Source of the DNA: Moniliella sp. 'wahieum'
Lineage: Eukaryota; Basidiomycota; Moniliellomycetes; Moniliellales; Moniliellaceae
NCBI GenBank assembly: GCA_003971905.1
Contig: RSEE01000115.1
Span: 62,001 to 126,000 of the forward strand
Direction of reading: 5' to 3'
DNA: 64,000 nucleotides
Part shown: piece by piece, positions 11,407-22,500 of the stretch
Layout: every line of letters starts with the position of its first letter
How positions within the stretch are numbered: the stretch's first letter is position 1
Position numbers and translations under genes: made by a program
The notes under the pieces: model-generated
The model's input: only the letters and a program-made list of their open reading frames with translations
What the model was told of the DNA's origin: nothing
Databases searched by the model: none

Positions 11407-12446
11407 GAGTATGGAACAATAGGATGCTGGCCCAATACCCCTTCGTGTGTGCTTCCTAGGGAGCCTAGTTGAATGCCTATTATGTGACCACAGTGGATCC
11501 ATGCGTAGAGACCCACTCTCTTGCTTTTCTTTGTCGGCGTATTACACGGAACCACTGCTCATCATTCAAAAACAGTGTATTGCGAGTGTACCATGTCCAA
11601 ACCCTGCCAGGTGAACGTAGGACGACGCAATTCCATTGAACAAATGGGAGGATGACGACGACGGTTATCGATCCAGGCCAGACAGAGGTTATGTTTAGTA
11701 TGCAGTCAAGCAGGAAAGACCTTCTCCTCTGTGGGTGTTGACATGAATGTCGGCTGCCTCTCGGTGACGTCGCGCCACAACAGTGAGCGAGAAATAGGAG
11801 GGGCAAGCCAATGAGGTTTGAGTTGTAGGGAAGAACGGTTGCGGGATACGGCGACGACTCGGTGGCGTCCGGCACGAGTTTCTGTCTCCGGGTGGGGAAG
11901 AAAAGTGTAAGTCCACAGGGACGGACGAACCGACACGTCAGCAGTAGGGGGACATTCAACCGTCAGTCGCGATTGGGCCTGTTGCGAGAACAAATGGGAA
12001 TCAGAAGCAGGAAAACATCGGAGTTCCTACGTCTGGAAAAGCATGAGATCTGAGGGGGCGTCGATCAAACGCACGAGCCACAGGCCTGGCCTAACAATGG
12101 TACAGGGGGCCAGGCACACCAGGCACACCAGGCACGCCCTCTGCCTGCGGCGGTCTCCGCAGTTAGAAAGCAAAGCTTATTTACACCACGCCGATTTGCT
12201 TCACATAATTTACAAGCTTATTTAAAAGCGACGAAGGCTCTGATGCTTCTCCCACATACACCCTCCTATTAGTGTGGCCCTTTTGCTGCCCCACCCCTTT
12301 TAATCGCTTCATCACCATCCCCATCCCACAAGCCATTTATCCCTCGGTCGCCACACACTCTGTTTTTCAACCCTCATCAATTCCCAGCCCTTTCCCACAC
12401 AACAACCTCTCGTGTCTAACGAGAGTTTCATCAATACCTTGTCCTC
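11407..12446. repeat. Array spacer 3-4 (diverged repeat unit)
   Basis: Shares the post-stop block (AGTATGGAACAATA), the CAGTGGATCCATGCG block and the CGGTGACGTCGC / GGGGCAAGCCAATGAGGTT blocks with earlier spacers, but is more diverged and contains extra sequence. A short tandem repeat (CAGGCACAC x3) lies at 12,111-12,135. Confidence 0.6.
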
Positions 12447-13295
12447 ATGGATCCACAACCACCCAAGAGCAGCCCAGTGGCTCCTCTCACAAAAAAGGGA
12501 ACGGCCAATTCTGGTGGAACGCCGTTTGAGTACGTCTGCATCTATACTTCATCTCTTCCCAACCGGGGCGACGGGGCGACACTACGCCTTCTGACCCACA
12601 ACCCTTGTCATCGTATGATCGGCAACAGTTGTCGTCTTGCCCATGATTGCCGCTGCTGTCGTGCTTATAATGCTGATGAACGGGAGGGCTATGTGGCGGT
12701 GCAATTGCTTGAAAAGGCGTCCTCGCAATTTCCGAGCACCTCGTACTACGCGCCGATGGTATGAAATACGCGTACCAACCATTTCGTTCGGACAAATGGT
12801 GAGATGATGACCTCCCTCTTCTTTTTCCACTGTCTACCATACAAGCCGCGAGCTAACCCCCCCCCCCCCCCGATTAGAAAGCCAAAGTGGGATCCTTCTT
12901 TGCCCGCTACCAGCCCACCCACAAACGCAAGTCTAGCCTCCCCTCGCCCGACGACGAGGAAAGCAACGTACAGTCTTACCCCGGAGACTTCTCCTCCGCC
13001 CCTATACCGTCTAGCTCCAAGTGGACGGGGCCCCTTTCCTGATCTGCAACGACAACCATCCTCAGCAACCACAGCCACCTCGAAGAAGGCCCTGCTCGAT
13101 ACAGCTTCGGACACGACACATACCCCCACGCCATCCATTTTTTCCGCCAACTCTGTCAAGCCCCCGCTTTCCCTCGCCGATGGAGATGGTAACGATATCG
13201 ATCTACCTGAGCTCCCTGAGCGCCCGGAACTTCCGCCCATCTCACTCTCCCCCCCGTTGCCAGCCTACTTCCCTCCTCCAACCTCCCATGACTAG
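12447..13295 (+). CDS. Array gene 4: diverged small membrane protein with PPLPAY tail
   Basis: Most diverged copy. Exons about 12,447-12,529 (MDPQPPKSSPVAPLTKKG), 12,629-12,798 and 12,878-13,295. Exon 2 has a membrane segment TVVVLPMIAAAVVLIMLM, then a basic run (CNCLKRRPRNFRAPRTTRR) and VPTISFGQM at the splice site. Exon 3 starts after GATTAG with KAKVGSFFARYQPTHKRK and ends LPAYFPPPTSHD. PPxY is altered here: the tail reads SPPLPAY, so the strict motif is lost or weakened. Intron 2 has a long C tract before its acceptor. Function unknown. Confidence 0.65.
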
Positions 13296-14336
13296 GCACC
13301 AGAATCTAGTTTCCTTCAACCTATATGCGCTCAAGCTATCGCACAATATGAGTGTGTACTATGCATCCACATAAGCCCAGACACTATCCAACCAATTAAG
13401 TCCATTCCGTCGACCTGGAGTTCAAGAGTCTGCCCGAGATTTCGCTCGGGCGGAGAAGGGCAAGAACAAGTGCCGCGTCGGGGTCCTGCGTCTCCCAGGC
13501 CAGCCAGGGGTATATAGGTGCCTAAGGAAATCGTGCCCTTATCAGATCACGCCATCCGCGGGCGAGAACCTCATCCTCACGAATCCAACTCGAACTGCGC
13601 AGGCGGAGCAGTTCGTTTGTGGTGCAGTGGAGTGTTGCAACGCATGAGTTGTCCGCGGGCGTGTAATATACGCCGTTGAGCGTTGAATTCCAACGTTGAC
13701 CAGTTGCGCATCCCTTGCGTGTCCATTGAAGTCATAACTAAGCTTCCCTTGTTTACCGGAGGCAAGTGCCCAGCCCGACTCCTCGTACTCTCGCTCACAT
13801 AATAGATTGTTTCGATTCCACCCTCGTCTTCCCCCTCAAGGCAGAGAGGGAAGGCACCTGAACCACTGTGTGCTCCAACCGCAACAGTGGCGCATGCGCT
13901 GGATCTACCCGAGTTCAAGTCCTAACGAAGGAAGCCCTTGAATGCCATCATTATACCTTCCGTATCGTTGGCTCGCCAGGCTGACTGCTCCTGCATGAAG
14001 GTAGTCATGAGGGAGAGGCACCTGGCCTAGCTTATCACCACCTGTACAGATTCTGGACTTCAGTCATAATGCGCGTTCGGTACTAGCTCCATGCCCAATC
14101 AATGAGGGAATAAGGAGGCTGGGCTACCTTCCTCGTTCACTCTCTCGTCGCGCCTATGACCAATAGAAAGATAGGACGTGCAACGTGCCATCACAGCACC
14201 ATCATTTTGAGGGGCGAGCTAACATGCGGTTCGGTCGAGGCGAGGCCAATTGGACGAGCCACACGTTCTCCACCCGCGCGCATACGTGTAGGAACAGCGC
14301 CACAAGAGGGGGCAACTGATCTTGACCAGCGAGCAT
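13296..14336. other. Intergenic between the membrane-protein array and RPS21
   Basis: No coding signal found; the open frame at 13,577-13,918 (minus) has no motif. An AACGTTGA-type word cluster lies at 13,673-13,700. Confidence 0.5.
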
Positions 14337-14699
14337 TTACTTTTGGTAGCTCCAAACGTTGCGCAGCACTGCACCACATTCCGACAAGGCACGTCAGTCA
14401 GCACAACTGTCCCACTCCTCCTAGTCCTCCCCCCACGATCATGAGAGATGCGATGGAAAATGAACGTACAGCCTCCTGGGTAGCAAGGCGGTTGATCGAG
14501 TCGTCGCTCTCCCCCGACTTGCGAACGAAGCCCGAGATGGCAAACACCGTCGACGCGCCGGGCACCGCACGGCCCTCTCGTCCACGTCAGCAACGGCAAT
14601 CTGGACCGAAGCGTGGTCCTTGGCCTGGAGGATACGGCCAGTGGCAGCGCACTTCCGGGGGACGTAGAGGTCCACGAGCTGGTGCTTGTCGTTTTCCAT
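14337..14699 (-). CDS. RPS21: 40S ribosomal protein S21 (eS21)
   Basis: Start [17 protein letters not shown] at 14,699 (ATG). It continues [21 protein letters not shown] and, after a 1-bp shift near 14,575, [19 protein letters not shown] and INRLATQEA, matching eS21 throughout. Exon 1 is 14,470-14,699 with donor GTACGT. A 101-bp intron follows, and exon 2 (14,337-14,368) encodes LRNVWSYQK-stop, the usual eS21 C-terminus. One more base appears to be missing at the exon junction. About 87 residues, normal for the family. It is a component of the small ribosomal subunit. The two indels in so conserved a gene point to sequence error. Confidence 0.93.
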
Positions 14700-16248
14700 T
14701 CTTGCGGTAGCGGGGAAAAGGTAGGGTGGGAAGGGGGCGGGGGAGGGGGGCGGCGCGCCAGCTGGGGTCCAGAACAAGGAGGCGGGGCTTCATTGCGCCA
14801 CAGAGACAGTGCCAGGCAGGCACAGGGGCAGTATGGCCTGTGGTAACCCTATTATTTGGGTGCTCGCTGCGGCACGTGACTTTTAGTCACGGGACGCCTT
14901 GTGCAGGCTATGGGACGTGGAAGCGCCAAGCCTGGTTTAATTAAGCTCTGTGGCCGCCGCCGGCTGTCGGATCGGCACCAACGCCCCAGGGGCGAGTGGG
15001 GCGGGTGAAATAACGATTGCGGCGGCGCTGCCCTTGCGGTTGACCCGCTTTGCGATGATCGATGACAGATAGATGACATGGACACATCGCGGGCGCTGGT
15101 GCGCGGGCTAGACGCCGGAGAAGCGTGGGGAGCGTGTGGGCAGCTGCCCTGCAGATGGCCATCCACATAGGGACGGTTCGCGGGCTTAGGGCTTAGCCAT
15201 TGGGGCTGGTGTTGCTGACGCGCTGACGCTTTCTGGCGGGCGAAGCTTGAAGCTTGCCGGGGGGGGAGATATCTGGCTTGAACGTAACGCGTAAAACTCG
15301 TAAAGCCTGGCTGGGTCTGAGATCGCCGTCTCAGATTCTGAGATGCGAGCGATCTCAGGCGAGCTGCCCGTCTGCGGTGCTCGATATCGGCTCCTAGCCG
15401 ACCCGGGGCAGTAGGGGTCTGGCGGAGGATGCGCCTCACATGTCACACATGTCACACGCGCTATGAGAAGCCAGGCCGAGCGCGCGTTGAGGCTGAGCGC
15501 TCAAGTTGAGCGCTGAGCAGGGGGAGACCAAAGCGAAAAGCACTGGACATGATGCATGACATGCGCAGTGTGCCCAGGCAGGTAATGCGCATGACAGGAC
15601 AGCGCCAATGATTAATGATCGACATCCCTTCCCTGGAATCAGACGTGGGTGGCGAACACCACACTGTGCGCATCCGTCAGCATGCCCAGTGCCACCCGCT
15701 AAGCCCAACTCAGCGCGGAGCATAGCGGGGACAGCGCCGTCTTCCTGGGCCGCCGGCCTGATATATTCCCACATGTTGCCAATAGGCGGTGGCGTTGTGG
15801 CTCCCTTCTCTGCGTACTAGCTGTACCCTCCGTCGCCTCATCGATCATCAGATCTCAGATCTTATATCGCCCTCCCGCCACAGTAGGCGTCACGCGCGTC
15901 CCGCCCGTCCAGCCCCACCCCCGTCAACTCAGCACCCTTTGTGGCAGCTGTGTCTTCTGCCCCCAACCCCTCCCCGCCTCGCCTCTTTCATCCCCGCCAT
16001 GGCCCTGCTGGTTCCCGTCCTTGCCGCCGGCACCTGAGTTCGCTCGACTATTTCGTTCCCGGCCCACCTCCCATCTCATACCACCCTTGCCCCCCCCCCC
16101 CCCGCCCCCCTTTGCAGCCAGGTGCCCCATAGGCCCACGCCCTTGTCCATGCCGCTGATGCGCATGCCCCCCGCATCATCTGGCGTGGCTACGCCCATCG
16201 CGTCTGCCTCAGCCCTCTCGCCCCGCCCTCCGACCCCTCCGCGGCGGC
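14700..16248. other. Intergenic, RPS21 promoter side
   Basis: No recognised gene. The minus-strand open frame at 14,852-15,439 is Arg/Ser/Pro-rich with no motif and is probably chance in GC-rich DNA. It holds a near-palindrome GTGACTTTTAGTCAC at 14,877-14,891 and a CGTAACGCGTAA word at 15,283. A short frame starting MALLVPVLAAG near 15,999 could be a signal-peptide exon of the next gene but has no clean splice support. Confidence 0.4.
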
Positions 16249-18405
16249 ATGCGTCAATTCATCAACAGGACTACTATGCACCCCCCTATACCCATTGCCA
16301 CCTCCTTACTCCTGTCTACCCCAAGCCAGTATGTTTACCCGCCCTCTTCGGCCTCACTTCCCCAAGTTCCCACCTTCACCTCCGCCTTTACTTCCACGGC
16401 CTCCTCCACCGATCTCAACCAGCAGCTATCCTCCTCTTCCTTCTCTGCTTCCATTCATGTTCTATCGCTAGCCGTACAAGGTCCTCAAGGCGGCTGCAAT
16501 CCCGGCTCTGCCTTGGCCGCCATCTGTTCATCTCCTTCCCTGCCTCTACCCGGCTCGCCTACCAAAACTGCCGTCACCGGCACTTCTGCCATGGAGTCAG
16601 CAACTGAGTCTGCCCCTTTGTCTATTGAGGAGGTGAGGACAGCGACCCTTACCGGCCCCACCGCCACTGGAGAATGGACCATCGACGCTCTTCCTTCCAT
16701 GTCTACCAATTCCACAGCCCAAGCAGGTGCGATGCTGGCAAACTCTTCTGTACAAGACGCTGGTTCCTCTGGCCCAAATGCCTCCTCCTTGCCCCTGTCT
16801 GCACCCCAAGGATCACTTGCTGCGTCGCCGGACCAACCCTCTCACACCTCGAACCAAGTAGGCAAAGTGGTGGGCAGCGTGATTGGTGGGGTGGCGGGGC
16901 TGGTTGTTTTGATTCTCCTCCTAGGTTTGCTGATTGCCTGGAGCCGCCGCCGCTTACGCCACCCTACGAGTGCTGCCAGTCCGAAGGGAATGGAACCCCC
17001 CAGTCCTCTGAGCGAGAAAGGTAGGGCGGCTGGTTACTGGAGGAGCGCAATGGCGTGGAAGCGAAAGGATGCTTCCCTTCCACCTCCATTGCCCGTGGAG
17101 AAAGTATCCAGCAACCCATTCTCGGCACAGTCACCTGTCCAATCCAAAGGAGAGAGCGAAGAGATCATATCCCCTTCCCGCCGCTTTTTCACTTTATCGC
17201 GTCTGGGAGCATGGTTAGGCCTCCTCCCACCAGGGGAAAAGACCCGCCTGACTCCTCTTTTCAATCCGTCTCGCTTCTTTAACGGTGTCGCCCCGCCTGT
17301 TCCGGCTTTGGCGGGAAAGATGAAGGAACGGCCCAACGGCTTGGATGGTGATTTTTACCGGTACACGTCGGCGCCCGATGTGTTTGTTCCTTCGCCGTCT
17401 CAGGAGCCTGGTTCCAATGTCTTTGCCGCCCCAACGTACGAGTGGGTCTACCACCCCATGACCCCGCCGCCGAGGGAAGAGCTCGATGTCACCCAGATCT
17501 CTGAGGTCATTTCCTCCACAACCTGCACAACCTCTCCTCGCCCGAAGCTGCATTGGGATCAGACGGATTTCAGCTCTGGTCGGCGCTATGCCGCTGACCC
17601 AATTGGTAAAGTAGGGTCCCCTTCAGGGTCAGGCTCTTCTGGCGAAGAACAAACAGTGATACCCTCATCGGGATCACTAGGTTCGGGCAAGTGGTCAGGG
17701 CACAGTGTGAAGAGGAACCCATCTATCGCCCCGACGTTGTCGGCCTCACCACCTGACTCGCCGGACAGTCCAACTCAACAATCGTTCGGTCGGAACCAGG
17801 TTGGCCGCCAATCTCCGGTATGCTGTACGTCCGACACGAAGGACCCAACAACTCCCATCTCTGTCCCTCTCGTCCCTGTCGTTGAACCGTCACCGGCAAG
17901 CGAAGCAAATACGCCGACGGTTTCTGTCCCGCCTTGTTGCTTTTTGCCTTCGTCGTCCCTGTCCAGAGGATGCCCCTCTTCACCTCGACACACGGGGATG
18001 CGCCGCCCCTCCATCCCGGCCAATTTCACTGCCTCACCTTCTTGGAATACCATGCAGGGGATGGGAGTGTGTCTCATGCCGCCTCAGCCGTGCACCCGGG
18101 TGGTCCTTCCGCTTCCATATCACTTACCTATCCGCGAGCGGTGTTACAACCCTCGAGACCTGACTTGTTCTCCGCGTGTCCTTGGCCCACCCATCTTGAT
18201 CGTGGCTCGAGGTTCACCTTCATCGCGCCCGTGCGCAACGCATCCGTCTCCACCTCGGCCGGCACTCACTCGGACAAGACCCACGACCGTACATCCAGTA
18301 CCTCCCACAGTGTCTCCCAAAGTACCTCCCAAAGTACTTCCCACAGCACCTGCCACAGTACCTGCCACAGTGCCTCTCCCCCCCTCTCTTCAGCCACCAC
18401 GCTGA
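16249..18405 (+). CDS. Ser/Thr/Pro-rich single-pass membrane protein, unrecognised
   Basis: An uninterrupted frame of 718 codons. The N-terminal ~200 residues are rich in Ser, Thr, Ala and Pro with NSS/NAS/NST sequons, suggesting a glycosylated ectodomain. One clear membrane helix follows (VIGGVAGLVVLILLLGLLIA, about residues 211-230), capped by WSRRRLRH, so the tail is cytosolic. The tail is Pro/Ser-rich with SKGESEEIISPSRRFF and PTYEWVYHPMTPPPREEL. This architecture resembles fungal cell-wall sensor-like or Axl2-like membrane proteins, but no defining domain is visible. No signal peptide is seen at this start; the true 5' end may lie upstream. Near 17,930 another frame opens (to 18,545), so the C-terminus is uncertain: two overlapping frames are both open there. 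Confidence 0.6.
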   Translation: MRQFINRTTMHPPIPIATSLLLSTPSQYVYPPSSASLPQVPTFTSAFTSTASSTDLNQQLSSSSFSASIHVLSLAVQGPQGGCNPGSALAAICSSPSLPLPGSPTKTAVTGTSAMESATESAPLSIEEVRTATLTGPTATGEWTIDALPSMSTNSTAQAGAMLANSSVQDAGSSGPNASSLPLSAPQGSLAASPDQPSHTSNQVGKVVGSVIGGVAGLVVLILLLGLLIAWSRRRLRHPTSAASPKGMEPPSPLSEKGRAAGYWRSAMAWKRKDASLPPPLPVEKVSSNPFSAQSPVQSKGESEEIISPSRRFFTLSRLGAWLGLLPPGEKTRLTPLFNPSRFFNGVAPPVPALAGKMKERPNGLDGDFYRYTSAPDVFVPSPSQEPGSNVFAAPTYEWVYHPMTPPPREELDVTQISEVISSTTCTTSPRPKLHWDQTDFSSGRRYAADPIGKVGSPSGSGSSGEEQTVIPSSGSLGSGKWSGHSVKRNPSIAPTLSASPPDSPDSPTQQSFGRNQVGRQSPVCCTSDTKDPTTPISVPLVPVVEPSPASEANTPTVSVPPCCFLPSSSLSRGCPSSPRHTGMRRPSIPANFTASPSWNTMQGMGVCLMPPQPCTRVVLPLPYHLPIRERCYNPRDLTCSPRVLGPPILIVARGSPSSRPCATHPSPPRPALTRTRPTTVHPVPPTVSPKVPPKVLPTAPATVPATVPLPPSLQPPR

Positions 18406-18545
18406 TCGCCACCAATCCGCTGCAGCACCAAGCTTCACTGCGCCGACCCAGCCGCACCTCCTTCGTCTCTCTTTCTCCCTTGCCTACCTGGATTGCCTGG
18501 CCCACAACTCCGTACCACCCCCCTCGCGCTACTCTCTCACTTTAG

Positions 18546-19578
18546 GTCCGTTGCAATCGGAAGAACAGACGGAGACCCCGCCCGAGACCAACAGGGTTGG
18601 ATCCCTTCCCCCCTTGCCCCACTGTGCGCCCGGGCATCAGGGTCTCAGCACGTGCCTCGCAGAAGGCGAAGGTGCCGAGTGTTCGGACGATGGCCAAAAG
18701 CATCCCCTGCGCCCAGCACCCCCCCCTCAGCGTAGCGTTCAGTCCCCGCCCTTCCCCTCGTCCTTGCACCGCGGTACGTCGTCGAGGGTGGTGAGGCGAG
18801 ATCCGGACTGCGTGGGGGAGAAACATGTTACCATGTTAACCTGCCCCCCCCCTCTGCCTTGACGTTGTTTCTCCTTGCCCACGCGGAAAGCAAAAGCAAC
18901 AGGAGGCTGGGGCAGGTCCTTAACTAACCCTTAGGTCGTATAAGAGTTTTCGTTTTGTTATACCCATTCCGTCCAACGACGCTTCTACATGCCACTCTTG
19001 CAGTGACTAGTGATTCCGCATCGCCTATCGCCCACTCGGGCGTGGGTTGTACAAAGAACATTTTCTTTCCTTCCAATGCACTTCCTTCCCACCAGTTTTT
19101 TCCAGATCAAAAAATCCACGCTTGACTCTCTTTTCTTTCCCTTCCCCCCCTCCCCCCCCCCTGGACGAGGCAGGGGACACAACCAGGTTACTCACCATAG
19201 ATCGATCGCCCCCTCATGCACCGATCCCAACACGGGTTCCGGCCACCTCCGTCCCCGTGGGATTCCCAGGCACGTCAAAACAAAACAAAGGACAGGATAG
19301 GATAAGATATGGAGGCAATGTATGAGGTGCGGCCCGTAGTGTGTGATTACTCGGGTAGTCACGTCGGGGGCAGGGCATGAACTCGGACTCGAACACCCAC
19401 CCTGACCCTGATCCCGACCTTGATCACGACCCTGATCTCGATCTCCACGCCAGCGCCAGCACAACGCGGATCGACAGGCACGCAGACGAATCTGGTTGAG
19501 GGGGCGGTACAGGACCGAAACCAAGCTACCCAGGATGATGCATAATGTGTTGACCTTGCCGCTCTTGCAAGTCGATCT
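18546..19578. other. Intergenic between two convergent genes
   Basis: No conserved coding segment. Contains poly-C/T tracts near 19,140-19,165 and one TGACTAGTGA word at 19,004. Confidence 0.45.
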
Positions 19579-22500
19579 CTACCCGCCTTCTTCTTGCCCT
19601 CCCGGGGCATCCTGACCCGCTCCCTCCATCGTCCCGCCCATCGCTACACCAGCTTCTTCCTCGGGCCCGGTACTCGTCTTGGACAAAGTGTCCACTTCAC
19701 GCGCATCCTCACGCTCGGGGTGCGGATTGGCTTGCGTCTCCCGCAAACTCGGTGTCTCCTCCCGAGCATGGGCCTGGACCTGAGCCTGAGCCTGGTCTTG
19801 GTGCGGGTCCTGATGTGGAAGTGGGGGCTGAGGTTGGGGCTGGAGCTGGGGCTGGGGCTGGTGCTGGGTCGGGGTTGGGGTCGGAGGTTGACGCAAGGCC
19901 GGAGCAGTGACCGGTTGCGGTTGCGGGTCAGGCTGCTTACGCGCAACCAAGGCACGAGCACTTGCTGCCACCTCGGGCGGGCAGGCAAGTTGCTTGAGCG
20001 TATCAAGGGGCCTGGTGAACGACGCTTTCCCCTTGCCCCAACGGAGGTTGCGTCGCCCTGACGGTCGGGACGCAGGCGAGTCCGACCCTGCGTACCCGCT
20101 GTACGAGGGCGGGTGCCAGCGGGCGAAGTGGAAGCTGCAACAGGCACGGGGGAAAGTGTGCCCGAGACAAGCGAAGGCGGTAGCCTGGGCGAGTCGTCTC
20201 CCTGATTCTGGTCCTGGTCCTGGTCCTGGTCCTTGTCCTGCTCCTGCTCCTGCTCTTGCTCCTGGTTCTTCTTAGGGTTGGGAAGTGGCTGGGAAGCGTA
20301 CCGTCGTGCTGCTCCGGCCACGGAGGACCGGAGTGGAAGCTGGGGACGGGGTTTGATTCGGGCGTGGTCGGGTGCAGCGATGGGGCGGGTCGCGGGTGGA
20401 GGACAGGTCGCGTGAACGAGACCGTGTGCTAGACGTGGCCGATACAGTGGAGGGAGCAGCAGAGGTGGACAAACCACCGGTAGGCGTTCCTGTGGCCGAA
20501 GCGCGTGTGGATCGGGCATGTCCAGGGGACGGGTTGGTGGCCAACAAGATCGGTTCGACGTGCACAGGTTTCCGAGCTCGTTTCGATCCAATCCCCGCGG
20601 TCCAGGCTAAGGCCAAGTTCTTAACACTGGTCCGCGCCGATCCTTGCGTCGCGATCGACACGCTTTCTGCTCCCCCTGCTGCGCCTACGACCGCCTCAGC
20701 AGGGCGCACCGACTCTTCAATGACCGCACCTGACCTTCCCCTCCCGGCTTCTGCTTCCGCATGGGGCGCATTCTCTTTATCCCGATCGCGATCGTCCGAA
20801 TCGGGATCCCTTTCGCGCTCCATCGGATTAGCAACCTCCGCTTCCGGACTAAGTCGCAGTCGTTTCGCATCGCTCCGGCCTGGGCCGGCGAAGCGCCGCT
20901 TGTCCCCGCCCTTGGGGGGATGGTGGGTCAGGCTGCGCGAATCCAGTTTGGCTTGGCCCGCGGGGGCCGCGCAGACATGCGCGGTGGACCAGGTGGCACG
21001 CTGGAAAGTGAGGGGTGCGCCGCGGGCTGGGCGGACAGCGTGGACGGAACCGGCCTTGGCTCGACGCGCCCCAGTGCTGTGCCAAAGCGTTGGTCGTCGC
21101 TTGTTTGCCCAGAATGCGAGGTCCCTTGGGCTCGAGCGCTTGCGCCGTGGAGGAAGATGTGCGGGATGCGTCGCTGCTGTCGGGGAACGATGAGTGCTTT
21201 TCTTTCTTGGTACGCGCGAGCGGTAGGTTAGAAGCCGCGGGAGCTGGGGGAAGTGAGTTGCTAGTGTCTCGAATGCGAGCGCAGAGAGGGATGCTGAGCC
21301 AGACAAGGCAGGATCGTCGGATTCGTCAGGGAAGGGAGGAGGGGAGAGATCAGATAGGGCCGTGTCCATGTCAATGTCCATGTCCATGTTCATGTCCAGG
21401 TCAGGAAGAGGGGGGGTCTCCCTCTTGGGTGGTGGAGGGCCTCGGCCGGAAGAACGGCGTGTGCGACGGGGGGTACGCGTTTCCGTCCCTGGCAGAGGCT
21501 CGTCCGTAGCATCACTACGTCGTCCTCGGGGCGTGCCGAGAGATTCGGTGGAAGCGCGGCGCGAAACCGAGCGTGACGAGGACGTTCGCCGCAGAGGTTG
21601 GGAACCCTGCCATTGGTGCGCACCACCGGGCGCGCGGAATGAGCAGCAGAGCTGTTCTTTCTCTGGCGTGACACGACCGGAGCCGATTTGCGTCGTAAGG
21701 CGGTGGAGGAGCGGGCAGATGGCCGACGCAACGACGAGTAGGATCTGAGAGACATCCGCCTTCGTTTGACCGCAGGATCATCAAGGTAGTCAGCATTCCC
21801 AGTTTCCCTCAAGGGGGTGAGCACAACAGGTGTCCCCCGCTCCGAGGGATCGGGCGAGGTGTCGGATGCAGCCCGCAACGCCTTCCGTTTCCGCCACGAA
21901 AGCGCCGGGAGTTCCTTGCGGTCGTAGTGGTACCGCTGCCCCTCTTGTGGGGCGTAAGAACAATATCAGGCCCAGAGGCACCCTTTTTGCTGCTCCCTTC
22001 AGGGGGAATACGATTGGGCCAGTCGACTCTGAAGAGTTTATAGTGCCGCTCACAACGGGAACACTCCTTGGGTCCACCACGACTCTCTGGACCAAAAATG
22101 CAACCCGCATGTGTAGCACTCTCGCTCCGGCCCTTTGTTTCCGCCGCCGCCCGATTCGAGGAGCGCTTCGGGCTCATCGAGCATTTTGCGAGTAATGTTG
22201 CCGTCCTTGGTGTCGCTGTTGGACTCGGCGTACTTGACTTCCTGTAGATCGAGAAATTGGGAGAGCGCACTGGGCGGTGGCGGTTTTTCAGCGGCATGAC
22301 GTCGAAGCGCCCGCTCGGCAATGGACAATTCCTCGGTCTCTTCTTCCTTTCTACTGCCGCTGGTGCCGAGGCAGATCGGCTGGGTCCGGCAGAAGAGCTG
22401 CTCTCGTCGGCAGCCGGGGTAAACGCGCCTTGTTGCCGCGCCTCGCATGTGGCACAGAGACACTCGGCATTGTCCACTTCAAAGTAATTGTCGCCATAGT

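Noticed and set aside
14852-15439. 195-codon minus-strand frame
   Set aside because: No family resemblance, and composition matches frames expected by chance in this GC-rich spacer.
20372-21193. 273-codon plus-strand frame
   Set aside because: Antisense to the SET9 tail; a frame opened by high GC content.
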